Shown here one piece after another: positions 9,375 through 19,490 of a stretch of DNA of 64,000 bases (position 1 is the stretch's first letter; every line of letters begins with the position of its first letter). The translations under genes were made by a program, and so were the position numbers. The stretch covers positions 192,277,465 to 192,341,464 of the forward strand of contig NC_077234.1 of assembly GCF_027887165.1 (NCBI RefSeq). The letters run 5' to 3'. The notes under the pieces are model-generated. The model worked only from the letters and a program-made list of their open reading frames with translations, made no database searches and was not told the origin of the DNA. The stretch comes from Monodelphis domestica. Its lineage: Eukaryota; Chordata; Mammalia; Didelphimorphia; Didelphidae.

Positions 9375-9632
9375 GTAAGTGTGTACGGGAGAGGATGGAT
9401 GGAGAGCCCCCATTCATTCATTGCTGGGCACTCGTGGATGGGGGGAGAAGGTCGGGGGGTAGTGGAAGACTAGGTTCCCTTACCTCCTCTTAGATGGATA
9501 GTTCTTCGAGGAGGGGTGGGGGGGGCAGTGAGTAAGGGATGGGGGAAGCGAGTGGCACTGCTGATGCAGAGACGGTAGCTGCGGTTGCCTACACACTGCA
9601 TTCTGAGTGGTGGTGGTGGAGGGGATTGAGGG

Positions 9633-9634
<2 letters not shown>

Positions 9635-9680
<46 letters not shown>

Positions 9681-9702
9681 CGTGTGTGTGTGTGTAGCGT
9701 GT
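9635..9702 (+). repeat. (GT)n microsatellite, interrupted
   Basis: A run of GT dinucleotides at 9635-9678, then an AGC interruption and a second GT run. It lies about 260 bp inside intron 1. Alternating purine-pyrimidine tracts of this length can adopt Z-DNA and are usually polymorphic. Confidence 0.95.
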
Positions 9703-10259
9703 GCATGCTTCTTGGGTGCAGGCGCTTTTAGCCTGGAGGGTGCTTTTCCAGTTTTCTAAGCCTTCCTTTCCACACCTGGCTCTACCTGCTCTTCTTACCC
9801 TTCCCTCTCCAAACCCTCTTTCCCCTCTCCCAGCCTTCCGGGAGACTCGGCGATTTTTGCTCTTTTGCTAGTAATCTGCTAGAAAACTTCAGCCCAGACC
9901 CACGGAGACCGCTTTAGGCCCCGTAGGGAAGAATGCAACCTGTGTGGAGTTAACCGTGAACTTGAGACATGGAGGTTTCGGAGGGGGGGGGGGGACAGGA
10001 CTGGAGGCGTGTCTGCATTCTAAGGGTGGTGGAGCAGGGTTCAAGTTGGTATGTAGGAGAGATGAACACAGGATAGGGATCATTTAGGGCTGTAATGGTT
10101 AGATAGAGTCTTTTGATTACATTCCCTGGAGCCCTCCTTTTTTTGAGTATAGACGAATCGGGTGGCAGCGGAGGACTTCCCAGCCTGTTGCCTGAGATCC
10201 CTCGTTTTCTTCCTCAGCATCTTTTCCCGACTCACAGCGCCCTTTAAGGAAAGAGAGAG

Positions 10260-10261
<2 letters not shown>

Positions 10262-10319
<58 letters not shown>
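10262..10319 (+). repeat. (GT)n microsatellite, uninterrupted
   Basis: About 29 uninterrupted GT units, the second such tract within 1 kb of the UXS1 first exon. Confidence 0.95.
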
Positions 10320-10321
<2 letters not shown>

Positions 10322-10399
10322 ATGGTTGCTTACTGTGTGTGTTGAATGGAAGTCGGAAGAGTAGAAGAGGCTGGCAGAGCTCAGCTGCTCTGCAAGTAC

Positions 10400-11130
10400 C
10401 CGGTTAATGCCCTTTGGGGGGGTCTCTCTGGGTAACAGCTCAAAAAGCCCTCCTCCTTTGTTGTTCTAGTCTAGAGAGAGTTGTGCCGCGCACAGCCTCG
10501 GAACCCCGTATCACCCGCAGCCAGTCAGCGGTGTTTATTAAATAGGATAAAAATACTGTGCAGTTGGCAGAATCCACAGAGCTGAGTGTTTACACTGCAG
10601 GGAAATTACTCAGCATTTAACTATTCTCATGCTAAATTTTACCCACCAAACCGAACACCCCTTCCTCTTCCATTCCCTCCCCCTTTGGAAGGCAGACTGG
10701 ATCACAAATGTGTATCTCCAGCCAGCCTTTCCCTGGGGTCGATTCAGCGGCTCTGGGCTGAGCCAGTAGTTGATGTTACAGACCCAACAGCATGTAGACA
10801 GGATCTTAGTTCTTCCTGAAAGGGTGGGTTCTTTTTCATTGGGTGCTACTTGCTCAGTCTTCAAGTAAGAAAGGAAATAAGTTCCTTGAAGAACTGAAAG
10901 GTGGTGGAACTATTTTGAAAGAAGGAAGAGTGCAGAGTAATAGGACAAGACAGTGTAGGGTTTGCCGTTCCCCCCCTGACTGCTGGGGTTTTAGTTTGTC
11001 AGCAATGTACGGCTTCTGTTTGGGAGCGACGTCCTGATGACTTAAAGAAATGACAGGTTTTTGATGTTATTGGTGTAGGGTATTTTGGGAGCAGGGTAAG
11101 ATGGAGCATGAGAGTATTGGTTAAAAAAGC
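10400..11130. other. Promoter-proximal intron sequence without recognised repeats
   Basis: This stretch and the DNA around the GT tracts hold no SINE, LINE or LTR I can recognise, unlike the rest of the window. That is compatible with promoter-proximal regulatory sequence. No gene or RNA is visible. Confidence 0.4.
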
Positions 11131-11134
11131 GTTT

Positions 11135-11260
11135 TGTGGAGGAAAATATTTATTAAGCACCTGCTCAATTTCAGGCACCCTCATAAGTACTGGAGATAGA
11201 CATATAAAATTAAGGACCAAGATGAAATGAAAGTAGTTCTTGCATGCGAAACCACTAGAC
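11135..11260 (-). mobile_element. L2 fragment, antisense
   Basis: TATTTATTAAGCACCTGCTC and TTTCAGGCACC are the reverse of the L2 3' end (CAGTGCCTGGCACATAGTAGG-type). Followed by the usual CTGGAGATA word. Confidence 0.6.
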
Positions 11261-11439
11261 AGACACACAAACAGACACGAAACCACTTACCCTCCCCACC
11301 AAGGGGGAAGCTTTCCTTTCAGGGACAACTTCAAGTTTGGAGAAGTCCCTTTTCATAGCACAGCCTCTCATGATGGGTAATGGACAGGAAGTGATTAAAT
11401 GTTCAATTGTGAGATACAGACTAAATCCTCTAGGAGTTT

Positions 11440-11905
11440 AGGAGAGAGAGTGGTTGAAAGGACTTCAAGTCTTCATAGAAGAAATAGGACTTGAGCTAGA
11501 CTTCCAAGAGTGGATAGAAGTGAAACTGTAAAGGTAGAGCATTCAAGGTGGGAAGAACTACTTTACTAAGTTTTGAAAATAGAAGAGTTTGTTTGAAGAG
11601 GTAAGAAAGGGAGTGATTGAAAATGTGAACAGAGTAGTTCGTAGAGCACCTTGAATATCTGGGGGGAAAGTTTGGATTTTACTTTTTAGGTGTTAAGAAC
11701 CCTCTGAGGATTTTGGTGTAGAGGAGTGAAATGACTAATTTTCTATATAAGTAATATTAGTCTGTCAAGAACGTATAGGTTGAATTAGAGAAGAGAGAAC
11801 TTCTGGAAATGGAGCCAGGATGATTTTTTGGAGGCTATTAAAGTAATCATTTCATCAAATAATGAGACAGTGGCAATGTGGATAGAGGAGTGGGAAAAAA
11901 CAAGT
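11440..11905 (-). mobile_element. L2 fragment, antisense, first part
   Basis: Antisense L2 3' region: ATAGGACTTGAGCTAGACTTCC, AAGGTAGAGCATTCAAGG, a diverged GAAATGACTAATTTTC block, and GAGGCTATTAAAGTAATC. It is split by the SINE at 11910 and resumes at 12119. Confidence 0.6.
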
Positions 11906-11909
11906 TTGA

Positions 11910-12118
11910 TTTTGGAGTAGCTAAGTGGTTTAGGGAATAAAGACCCTGGCCTAGAGTTTGGGGGTCCTAGGCTCAAATTTGGCCTCAGACACTTCCCAGT
12001 TATGTGACCCTGAGCAAATCACTTAACCCTAATTGCCTAACCCTTACTCCTCTTCTGCCTTGGAACCCATACTTAGTATCCATTCAAAGATTAAAAGTAA
12101 GGGTTTCAAAAAAAATTA
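11910..12118 (+). mobile_element. tRNA-headed marsupial SINE, sense, inside L2
   Basis: Sense copy with GGGGGTCCTAGGCTCAAATT, CTCAGACACTTCCCAG, AACCCTAATTGCC and an A-rich end. It interrupts an older antisense L2, which fixes the relative order of insertion. Confidence 0.85.
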
Positions 12119-12260
12119 CATATCAATGGAGAGATTAACAGGATTTGGTGATGATTGATTTGAAGCAGAGGATAAAGGAGAGGGAAGAGTTAGATGACCA
12201 AGAAAACAACAAAGTTGGGAAAGTGGAATCTAAAAGGGAGGAAGTGATTTCAGCTTTGAA
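12119..12260 (-). mobile_element. L2 fragment, antisense, second part
   Basis: Continuation of the split L2: TAACAGGATTTGGTGATGATTG, then GATAAAGGAGAGGGAAGAGTTA. Confidence 0.55.
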
Positions 12261-12889
12261 CATTCTTGAATTGTAAATAATAGTGTGACATCCCAATGGA
12301 AGTGTCTTTTTGACTCTTCACTAGCCATCACCTTTCTTTGACTCCAAATACAAAAAAATGTCAAGATTGTGGGATGTCTCTTGTGTAAGGAATTCAGAGA
12401 CTGGAAAGCTAAATTTGTATCTTGTTTCCCTTTGTTTTTGCCTGTTAATAATTTGTTCCCTTCTTGTATCCCTTGTTTTGGGTAAAATCTTTGTCAGTGC
12501 CTGCTTGAAACCCCGCTATGCCCACCCCTCCAAATATACAAATAACACACCCAGTTTTCCTTTGCCTGTCTCATATTTCTCCTTGACTTTCTATGGCACT
12601 TATGTACTGTTTTCCTAAAAGCCTGAAGGGTTGACTTATCTGCTCCCTCATATCTTTGCTACCACTCTTTTCTAGCTGGGATCTTTAGCACCCAGGTCCT
12701 CTGTGGAAAGGGCAACAGGTTTTTCACATTTTGTGCTGTCCCTTAATAGAGACTTATAACCTTAAGTTTTTAAAAAGAAATTTGACTGCTAGTAGCTACG
12801 GAGAAACAAAAGTTTTAAAATAAAATAAAAATTAAGTCTTAAAAAAATTCATTAATACATTTCCCTAGTTTTTCTTAGGGAAGTTGATG

Positions 12890-13330
12890 TAACTCCTTCC
12901 TACTCTTCTCCAACTGCATGTTGGACATTTTGAACTGGATGTCCTGTAGATATCTTAAATTAATCATGCCCCAAATTGAACTCATTATCTACTCTCTACC
13001 CCAACAACAGAAAAAAACTTCCTTCTTTCTAACTTCCCCATTACTAGCTAGAAACCTTTCAGTTATTGGGGTTCAGAACCTAGTTTTCATCTTCAGGCTT
13101 CATACCTTCAACCCCTTATATTCAATATGTTACCAAATCCTATTGATTCAACTTTCTCTCATCTGTCACCACCACTACCACCACAGGCTCAGACCAAAAT
13201 TGCATTATTCAGTGACACTGGCCTTCCTGCTATTCCTTGCACAGAAGTCTTCTCCCTCTTTCTGACTCTCAGCATTTTCATTGCCTGTCTCCCATACCTG
13301 GAATTCTCTGAAACTCTATAATATACATAT
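12890..13330 (+). mobile_element. L2 fragment, sense
   Basis: Sense L2 wording: CCCCAAATTGAACTCATTATC, TCAACTTTCTCTCATCTG, CTGGCCTTCCTGCTATTCCTTG and CCATACCTGGAATTC. The pyrimidine-rich sense strand gives overlapping open frames that are not genes. Confidence 0.6.
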
Positions 13331-13627
13331 ATTTAAATAGATATAACTGTCCTGTAATAACAGGTCAGCTCAAAAGCTGGAGAAATATTGACCTAAAACA
13401 CTCCAAGGTCTCTTTAAGAGGCTGTCAAGAGGCATCTTGGATAAAATTTGGGGGGGGGGGGAGTTTTGAGGGGTGCCTAAAGTCAGGAAGACTCAGCCTC
13501 AGATACTTTAGTAACTGTATGACCTTAGACAGGTCACTTTAACTTCTTTCTGCCTCATCTTCCTCAAATATAAAATAGGGATAATAATAGTGCTTAACCT
13601 CCCAAGGTTCTGTGCAATCAAATGAGA
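13331..13627 (+). repeat. Left arm of a 0.3-kb inverted repeat
   Basis: Pairs with the reverse complement of 17242-17542. About 55 bases from GTAATAACAGGTCAGC to ACACTCCAAGGT are identical, and the MIR-like half from CTCAGCCTCAGATACTTTAG to CTTAACCTCCCAAGGTTCTG is nearly so. The outer part is not MIR and carries small hairpins (CAGCTCAAAAGCTG). A G13 run at about 13449-13461 interrupts the arm. Confidence 0.85.
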
Positions 13628-13839
13628 ATATTTATAAAGCACTCTGGAAATCATAAAGCACCCTGGGGAAGAGGAAACAGATGAACCACTCAGAGGTGGG
13701 GTGTGGTAGGGGGAGGGTAGAGAATGGTAGAAGACATCTGGGGTAGGGTTACCAGCCCCTCCCATCCCAGGAAGCCCATAACCCTAACAGATGCAATCAA
13801 GACAAAAGCAGGAACTCACCCACAGGGATTCTGTAATTC

Positions 13840-14545
13840 TTCCTTAGAATTTTGTTATTAGGTTAACTCTAAGTCCTCCTATTGTCTAAATTTTCAGACT
13901 GAACATTTCCCTTTATTGGCCCAAGAGGTCACTAGATAGACCTCCCCTAACACAATTTGCCAAACCCTGCTTATCTGCCTACCCCCTACTAACACTTTCA
14001 GTCCATTCCTCTATCCTCATCTCCCAATAATTTTTGCTCTTTTGAAATCCATCCAGTCTATTTATATCATCCTCTCCCCATTCTTATTTCTGTCATCTAC
14101 TGAAATCCATGTCCTTCATCCATTCTTTCAGACTTCTCAATGGCTTTAGCATCTGGCATGCAACTTCCTTTGTACTCCATGGCCTACCATCATTCTCTAG
14201 GGCTTAAATATTGATGATGAGGGCCATTTGAACATAAATCTTACACTCCTCACCCATTTCAGTCACATGCAAGCATGACCACACATTAGATCACTGCTAC
14301 ATAGAATTTCACTTTGTGGTGGATCTTCAGACTTAGAGATAAAAAGCTTTTGAGTCATTTAAATATAGTTCCTAATCAGACCTCCAGTCCTATCCCTCTT
14401 TAGAGCTCTCTGCCATTAGGAGTAGTCTTCTTTCATTAGAATGCAAACTCTTTGGGGGCAGGGATTATCTGGCTTATTTGTATTTGCTATTCCCCACCCA
14501 AGACCAGCTCAGCACAACATCTAGAACATGCCTAACTTTATTTTT
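13840..14545 (+). mobile_element. Probable L2-related LINE remnant, sense
   Basis: Ends with an L2-type 3' pattern near 14440-14530 (GAATGCAAACTCTTTGGGGGC, then TTTGTATTTGC ... AGCTCAGCAC). The upstream part is pyrimidine-rich, LINE-like sequence that I cannot align by eye with certainty. Confidence 0.45.
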
Positions 14546-14604
14546 CCCTTGTTCAGTCATTTTCAGTTCTGTCCTGCTCCCCAATTTGGTGTTGAAGTAG
14601 ATAG

Positions 14605-14800
14605 TAGATGGACCGGGATTCAGAAAGCCTCATAGTCCTGAGTTCAAATCTGATCTCAGATACTTACTTAACCCTTTTTTACCTCAGTTTCTTCATCTGT
14701 AAAATGAGCTGGAGAAGAAAATGGCCAACCATTCCAGTATCTTTGCCAAGAAAACCACAAATGTGGTCATGAAGAGTCAGACACAACATAAAAACAACAT
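14605..14800 (+). mobile_element. SINE with RTE-type 3' end, sense
   Basis: Sense copy: CCTGAGTTCAAATCTGATCT, TTCATCTGTAAAATGAGCTG, CCAGTATCTTTGCCAAGAAA, then GTCATGAAGAGTCAGACACA, the Bov-B/RTE-like end. Confidence 0.8.
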
Positions 14801-14868
14801 GGTAAAAATCATCTATCAATCCAAATTGGATATACAATCATTCCAAGACCCCTAATTTTTTGAGAGGA

Positions 14869-14930
14869 AGAAACTAAGGACCAAGAAATTAATTGTCCAA
14901 GAAACTAAGGACCAAGAAATTAATTGTCCA
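14869..14930 (+). repeat. 31-bp exact tandem duplication
   Basis: Two adjacent identical 31-bp units (14869-14899 and 14900-14930), each running from AGAAACTAAGGACC to AATTGTCCA. They lie in a MIR-like stretch. Perfect identity indicates a recent slippage or duplication event. Confidence 0.9.
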
Positions 14931-15104
14931 AGATTACACAGAAATAAGTAGCATAGCTGGATTTCAAATTCTAACTTCAAGTTCTTTCCCCTTTCAAATC
15001 CTGAAAGTCAAAGTTCCTCAAAACAAACAAACAAAAAAAAGCCACCTTGTTAGCTAATTCTTGAGAGACCCAAGTAAAACTTTGAAGCTTAGAGCCCAGA
15101 AAGG

Positions 15105-15117
15105 GGGGGGGGGGGGA
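15105..15117 (+). repeat. Poly-G run
   Basis: Thirteen or so consecutive G in otherwise mixed sequence. Similar G or C runs occur at 13449, 9980 and 50112. Confidence 0.8.
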
Positions 15118-15199
15118 GATGGACAATATCATGGATAAGTGAGATAATGTATAATAAGACTGGCAACAAAGAAATTTATGTTTGCTCCTAGACACAAGG

Positions 15200-15790
15200 A
15201 GTCATTGGAATTTACTGAATAAAGAAATGGCAGGGTTAGAGCTACACTTTAGGAAAATCACTTTGGAAGCTAAGTGAAAGATGAATTGGAGAGGGAGAAA
15301 CTTGAGATAGCGAGACCACTTAGCAGTCTGTTGTAATAATCTAAGTGAGAACTGATGAACATTTGAACTAGAGTTGTGACTGTAGAGAGGCATATGAGAG
15401 ATGATGTGGAGATAGAAATGACATGATTTGGCAACTAATTGGATATCTGATTTGAGACAGAGCAAACAGTCAAGGATAATACCAAAATTGTGGATCCTGA
15501 AGCCAATGGTACCAGTAACAGAAATAGGGAAATTCAAAATAGGAATGAACATTGGGAATTCAGTTTTGATCGTGCTATATTTGAAGTAACTGTGGAACAT
15601 AGAGCTTTCAGCACACAGTAATCAGTTGTAGATGCATAATTGGAACTCCCAGAGAGAAGCTAGAAGTCTCTCCCAAATATATACATTTGGGAGTCATCTG
15701 AATAGAGAGTTGATTAAACTATTAGAATCTGCTGAGGTCATTGAGAGACTGTAGATAGAAAAGTGAAAAGGGCAGAGGACAGTACATGCA
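15200..15790 (-). mobile_element. L2 fragment, antisense
   Basis: Long antisense L2 3' region: AATCACTTTGGAAGCTAAG, GAGATAGCGAGACCACTTAG, TGTTGTAATAATCTAAGTGAG, GACAGAGCAAACAGTCAAGGA, then a GAGAGAAGCTAGAAGTCTC end. The long minus-strand open frame here is L2-derived chance coding. Confidence 0.65.
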
Positions 15791-15809
15791 CCATTAGGGG
15801 ACATGATAG

Positions 15810-16066
15810 AGATGTTGTTCAATCATTTTCAGTCTTATCTGACACTTCATGACCCCATTTGAGGTTTTTAAGCTGAGATACTGGAGTGGTTTGCCATTTC
15901 CTTCTTCAGATCATCTTACAGATGAGGAAACTGAGACAAGCAGGGTTCAGTGACTTGGCCAGGGTCACAGAGCTAGTAAATGCTTCAGGCCAGTATGAAC
16001 TCAGGTACATGAGGTTTCCTGACCCCAGGCCAGGCACTCTATCCGTGCAACACCTAGCTGCCCTAT
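15810..16066 (-). mobile_element. SINE with RTE-type 3' end, antisense
   Basis: ACTGGAGTGGTTTGCCATTT, CAGATGAGGAAACTGAGAC, GGGTCACAGAGCTAGTAAAT, CTGACCCCAGGCCAGGCAC and a CACCTAGCTGCCC head. Confidence 0.85.
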
Positions 16067-16689
16067 ATATATCGTGATCTGGATGATTAACCAGTAAAGG
16101 CTACTGAAAAGGAGCAGTCAGATAGGTAGGAGAACCAGGAGCGAGAGAGAGTATAACTTAGAGGAGAGAAGGAAGAATTGTATCGATGTTGTAGAGAAGT
16201 CACAGATGAAAGCTGAGAAAAGGCTTTTATTGGTAACATTGGAGAGAGCATTTTCAGAGATTATAAAGCATATCCCCTGTATCTGGCACATAACCAGAAG
16301 TTAATACGTTGTAACTGAATGAATGTGTGATACCTATCCCAAATTTTTGAGTTAGTCGATTCCTTTATTGAAATTGTCCTATCAAAAACTGAATGACCAC
16401 TTATCAAGTGTGTTAGTTGGTTCCATTTTGAAGATTCCATGGCTGCTAGGGTCCCTTCTAAATCTGAAATTTTTCTAAAAATGATACTGAGAAATCTTAG
16501 AAGAGGGATGTTATATGACCTCAGTCTTGGCCTCAGGGCAGCAGTAAAATAGTTTGCTTTCCGTATGGGCAATGGTAGGCTTGAGGAAAGAAGAAAGAGC
16601 ATTTGGTGATCACTGTAAGGAAAGAGACAAAAAGAGTATTTTAAGATTACCAAACCACAGTGAGGGTTCAACTTCATTATTCACCTTAA

Positions 16690-16855
16690 ATTCTTAGTGT
16701 CCAGGAGTAAGCTTTGAGACCATCCCACTAACCCCATTCATTTTACAAACAAGACATTTGACATCTAGAGAGGAGAGGTTACTTGGACAAAGCCATAAAA
16801 TATGATCAGAATTTGAACTCGATTCTCTTGACTCATCTGCACTCCACTTACCTCT
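16690..16855 (-). mobile_element. MIR-family SINE, antisense
   Basis: CATTCATTTTACAAACAAGAC, GAGGTTACTTGGACAAAGCC and CAGAATTTGAACTCGA follow the antisense MIR order. Confidence 0.6.
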
Positions 16856-17029
16856 CTTTTCTTTGATGCCCAAGCCTACCTGGTATGATGATCAGCAGCA
16901 GGTCTGGAACTTTCAAAGTTGAGCATAAGTAAAGGATTCTTGGGGGGTAGAAATATCTGACTGTAAAGAATCTACACATACTTAATGTGTAGATGAATAA
17001 AATCAAAGCAGGGGAGATGAATCCCAAAA

Positions 17030-17150
17030 TAAGTTATATTTATTAAGCACCTTCTAGGTTTAAAGCACTGCCCCAGGGAATCAAAAGACAAAATGAAATA
17101 GACCTTCCTTTCAAGGACTTTATATTCTGTTGGCTTGTAAGACAATGAAA
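17030..17150 (-). mobile_element. L2 3' end, antisense
   Basis: TTATATTTATTAAGCACCTTC begins the reverse of the L2 3' terminus, followed by CCTTTCAAGGACTTTATATTC. Confidence 0.55.
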
Positions 17151-17241
17151 GAATCAAAGGACTAGAGGCAGTGATGAGTTTAGAATGAATTTAGAATGAG
17201 AGGCAGTTGTAGAGGTAGAAAGAAACCAATAAATAGGTTTT

Positions 17242-17540
17242 CCTCATTTGATTACCCAGAACCTTGGGAGGTTAAGCACTATTATTATCCCTATTTTATA
17301 TTTGAGGAAGATGAGGCAGAAAGAAGTTAAAAGTGACCCACCTAAGGTTATACAGTTACTAAAGTATCTGAGGCTGAGTCTGCCTGACCTTAGGCATCCC
17401 CTCTCTGAATCCCCTCTCCCCCCCAATTCTATCCAAGGTGCCACTTGGCAGCCTCTTAAAGGGACCTTGGAGTGTTTTAGGTCAATATTTCTCCAGCTTT
17501 TGAGCTGACCTGTTATTACAGGACAGTTATGTCAATTTAA

Positions 17541-17542
<2 letters not shown>
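17242..17542 (-). repeat. Right arm of the 0.3-kb inverted repeat
   Basis: Reverse complement of 13331-13627, about 90 percent or better by eye. Both arms share the same non-MIR outer block followed by a MIR-like inner block, so they are copies of one composite unit in opposite orientation, 3.6 kb apart. Confidence 0.85.
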
Positions 17543-17571
<29 letters not shown>

Positions 17572-17660
17572 ATAAATAAAATATATTTATATATCACATA
17601 AATATAAATGAATATATATAAAACAAAACTATATAAATATACATATATTTGTAAATAAGT
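17543..17660. repeat. (TA)n and AT-rich low complexity
   Basis: A TA run followed by TATAAATA-type sequence, directly abutting the right arm of the inverted repeat. Confidence 0.85.
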
Positions 17661-17825
17661 ATTTCTAAACCCTTATCTTATTTCCTAAAATGGATACTAA
17701 ATAGCAGCCAGGAAAGCAGTTAGGGTAGGCAATTGGAGTTAAATGTCCAAGGGCAAACAGCTAGAAGTGTCTGGGGTCATATTTGAACCCAGGGCCTTTC
17801 CATCTCTAGGTCTGACTCTTTCTTC
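17661..17825 (-). mobile_element. tRNA-headed SINE, antisense (twin A)
   Basis: Antisense SINE with private changes shared with 19339-19490: TAAAATGGATACTAAATAGCA and GTGTCTGGGGTCATATTTG. It lacks part of the core. Confidence 0.8.
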
Positions 17826-18108
17826 ACAGAGCACTTCGTTAGCATCACCATATATTGTCATTTTCATACCTATTAAACTTCAAGAAAATGCACGTGATAT
17901 GCCATTCTAAACACATATACTTGCTGTTGATTGAATGAAATATCTCAGACATAGATATAGCTTTTTTCTTTTAGTTTTGTATTGGTGTTATAATTAGTGA
18001 AATACAAATCCACTTAAAGAATTAAAGAATTCATAGCGGTTTTTGTCACTGTATTTTCTTATTCTTTGGATACTAATAATAAAAATATTATTAGTGTGAA
18101 GGTCCTCA

Positions 18109-18280
18109 TATGTTTTTTTTTAAACCCTTACCTTCCAAGGGTTAGGCAATGTGGGTTAAGTGACTTACCCAGGGTGACATAGTTAGAAAGTATTTGAGGT
18201 CACATTTGAACCCAGGACCTCCCCCATCTCCTGTCTGGGTTTGGCTCTCAATCCATTGACTCACCTAGCTGCCCCCACTT
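18109..18280 (-). mobile_element. tRNA-headed SINE, antisense
   Basis: TTAAACCCTTACCTTCCAAG, AAGTGACTTACCCAGGGTGA, CACATTTGAACCCAGGACC and a TCACCTAGCTGCCCCC head. The middle portion of the tail unit is missing. Confidence 0.8.
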
Positions 18281-18334
18281 CATGGATTTATATTTTAAAA
18301 AGAGGGTACATATTCTCAGAAAAGGTTAGGAACC

Positions 18335-18470
18335 ACAAACCTTTTACAGATGGGAAAACAGGTTTCTCTGAAGTGAAGTGATTTACCCAAGTCAGAAAGG
18401 TAAATAAAAGTGGCAAAAAAGGAATTCAAACCCAGAGTTGCTAACTCCAAATTCACTGGGTTTCCCTCTC
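18335..18470 (-). mobile_element. MIR-family SINE, antisense
   Basis: CTTTTACAGATGGGAAAACAG, AAGTGATTTACCCAAGTCAG and GGAATTCAAACCCAGAG show an antisense MIR core. Confidence 0.6.
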
Positions 18471-18479
18471 ATCTTAGGA

Positions 18480-18600
18480 GCTGTCTTACTTGTTTATTTC
18501 TGTGTCTGTTTCAGGACCTGGTACCTACTGCCAGGGCCAGTACCTAGTAGATATTTAAAATCAATGTTTGTTAAATGAATGAATAAGTAGAGGGCAGTAG
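18480..18600 (+). mobile_element. L2 3' end, sense
   Basis: CCAGTACCTAGTAGATATTTA ... AATGTTTGTTAAATGAATGA is the L2 3' terminus, with the usual ATGAATGA repeats. Confidence 0.6.
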
Positions 18601-19135
18601 AATTTCCTAGGCGAGTTCATTTACATCTCAGACAGACTCCAGCTTGGTGCCTTTCTCACAGCACATCCTGCTTCACAGAAGAAAGTCACCTTAGCTTATT
18701 CCCTGACATTTGGCACGACATCATAGATTTCCTTGGGTTAGTCTCAGATTGTTTCTTTCACAGGCATGTTTTTTCAGTTCTGCTTGAAGGTGAGGCATAA
18801 GCCTCTTGCCATTTTTGTATCTCCACTGCATCTAGGACAATATGTCGTAGATACGTATTTGGAGCTCAATAAATTCTATTTGGTTTGAGGAATAAAAGAT
18901 GCAGTGTCCTGACTCCTCCAGTTTTCCTCTAATTGGTTTGGTATACTCCTTTCCACTAGCTTGTTCATAATGCTGAGTCTCTGGTATGCGCTCTTGAAGA
19001 ATGGGGATAGTATTTATTCCAGTGTAGTCATTATGCCTTAATTCTACCATGAGAAAACAATTTCATCCCCTCATGGTATCTATAATGGAATTTTATCTGT
19101 AGAACCTTCTTAAATTTTTTTAAAAAATAAAATTT

Positions 19136-19338
19136 AGGGCAGCTGGGTAGCTCAGTGGATGGAGAACTAGGGCAGAAGGTCTTGGGTTCAAAACTGGCCT
19201 CAGACACTTCCTAGCTATGAGAACCTGGGCAAGTCACTTAACCCCATTGCCTAGCCCATACCATTCTTCTGCCTTGGGACTAATACACAGTATGGATTCT
19301 AAGATGGAATGTGAGGGTTTTTAAAAGAAAAAAAATCC
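19136..19338 (+). mobile_element. tRNA-headed marsupial SINE, sense
   Basis: Full-length sense copy from GGGCAGCTGGGTAGCTCAGT (tRNA-like head with A box) through CAGACACTTCCTAGCTATG and AACCCCATTGCCTAGCCC to an A-rich tail. Its tail meets the tail of the antisense copy at 19339. Confidence 0.9.
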
Positions 19339-19490
19339 TTTCTAAGGATTTCTAAACCCTTATCTTATTTTTTAAAATGGATACTAAATAGCAACCAGAA
19401 AAGCAGTAAGGGTAGGCAATTGGAGTTAAAAGCTCAAGGGCAAACAGCTAGAAGTGTCTGGGGTCATATTTGAACCCAGGGCCTTTCCTT
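19339..19490 (-). mobile_element. tRNA-headed SINE, antisense (twin B)
   Basis: Near duplicate of 17661-17815: same TAAAATGGATACTAAATAGCA and GGGCAAACAGCTAGAAGTG wording. It forms a tail-to-tail inverted pair with 19136-19338. Confidence 0.8.

Noticed and set aside
9099-9378. Open frames in other frames and on the opposite strand across the UXS1 first exon and 5' UTR
   Set aside because: They are by-products of GC-rich sequence. Only the frame starting at 9278 matches a known protein and ends at a consensus donor.
15202-15600. 132-codon minus-strand frame
   Set aside because: Lies wholly in an antisense L2 relic, and its wording follows the L2 3' region.
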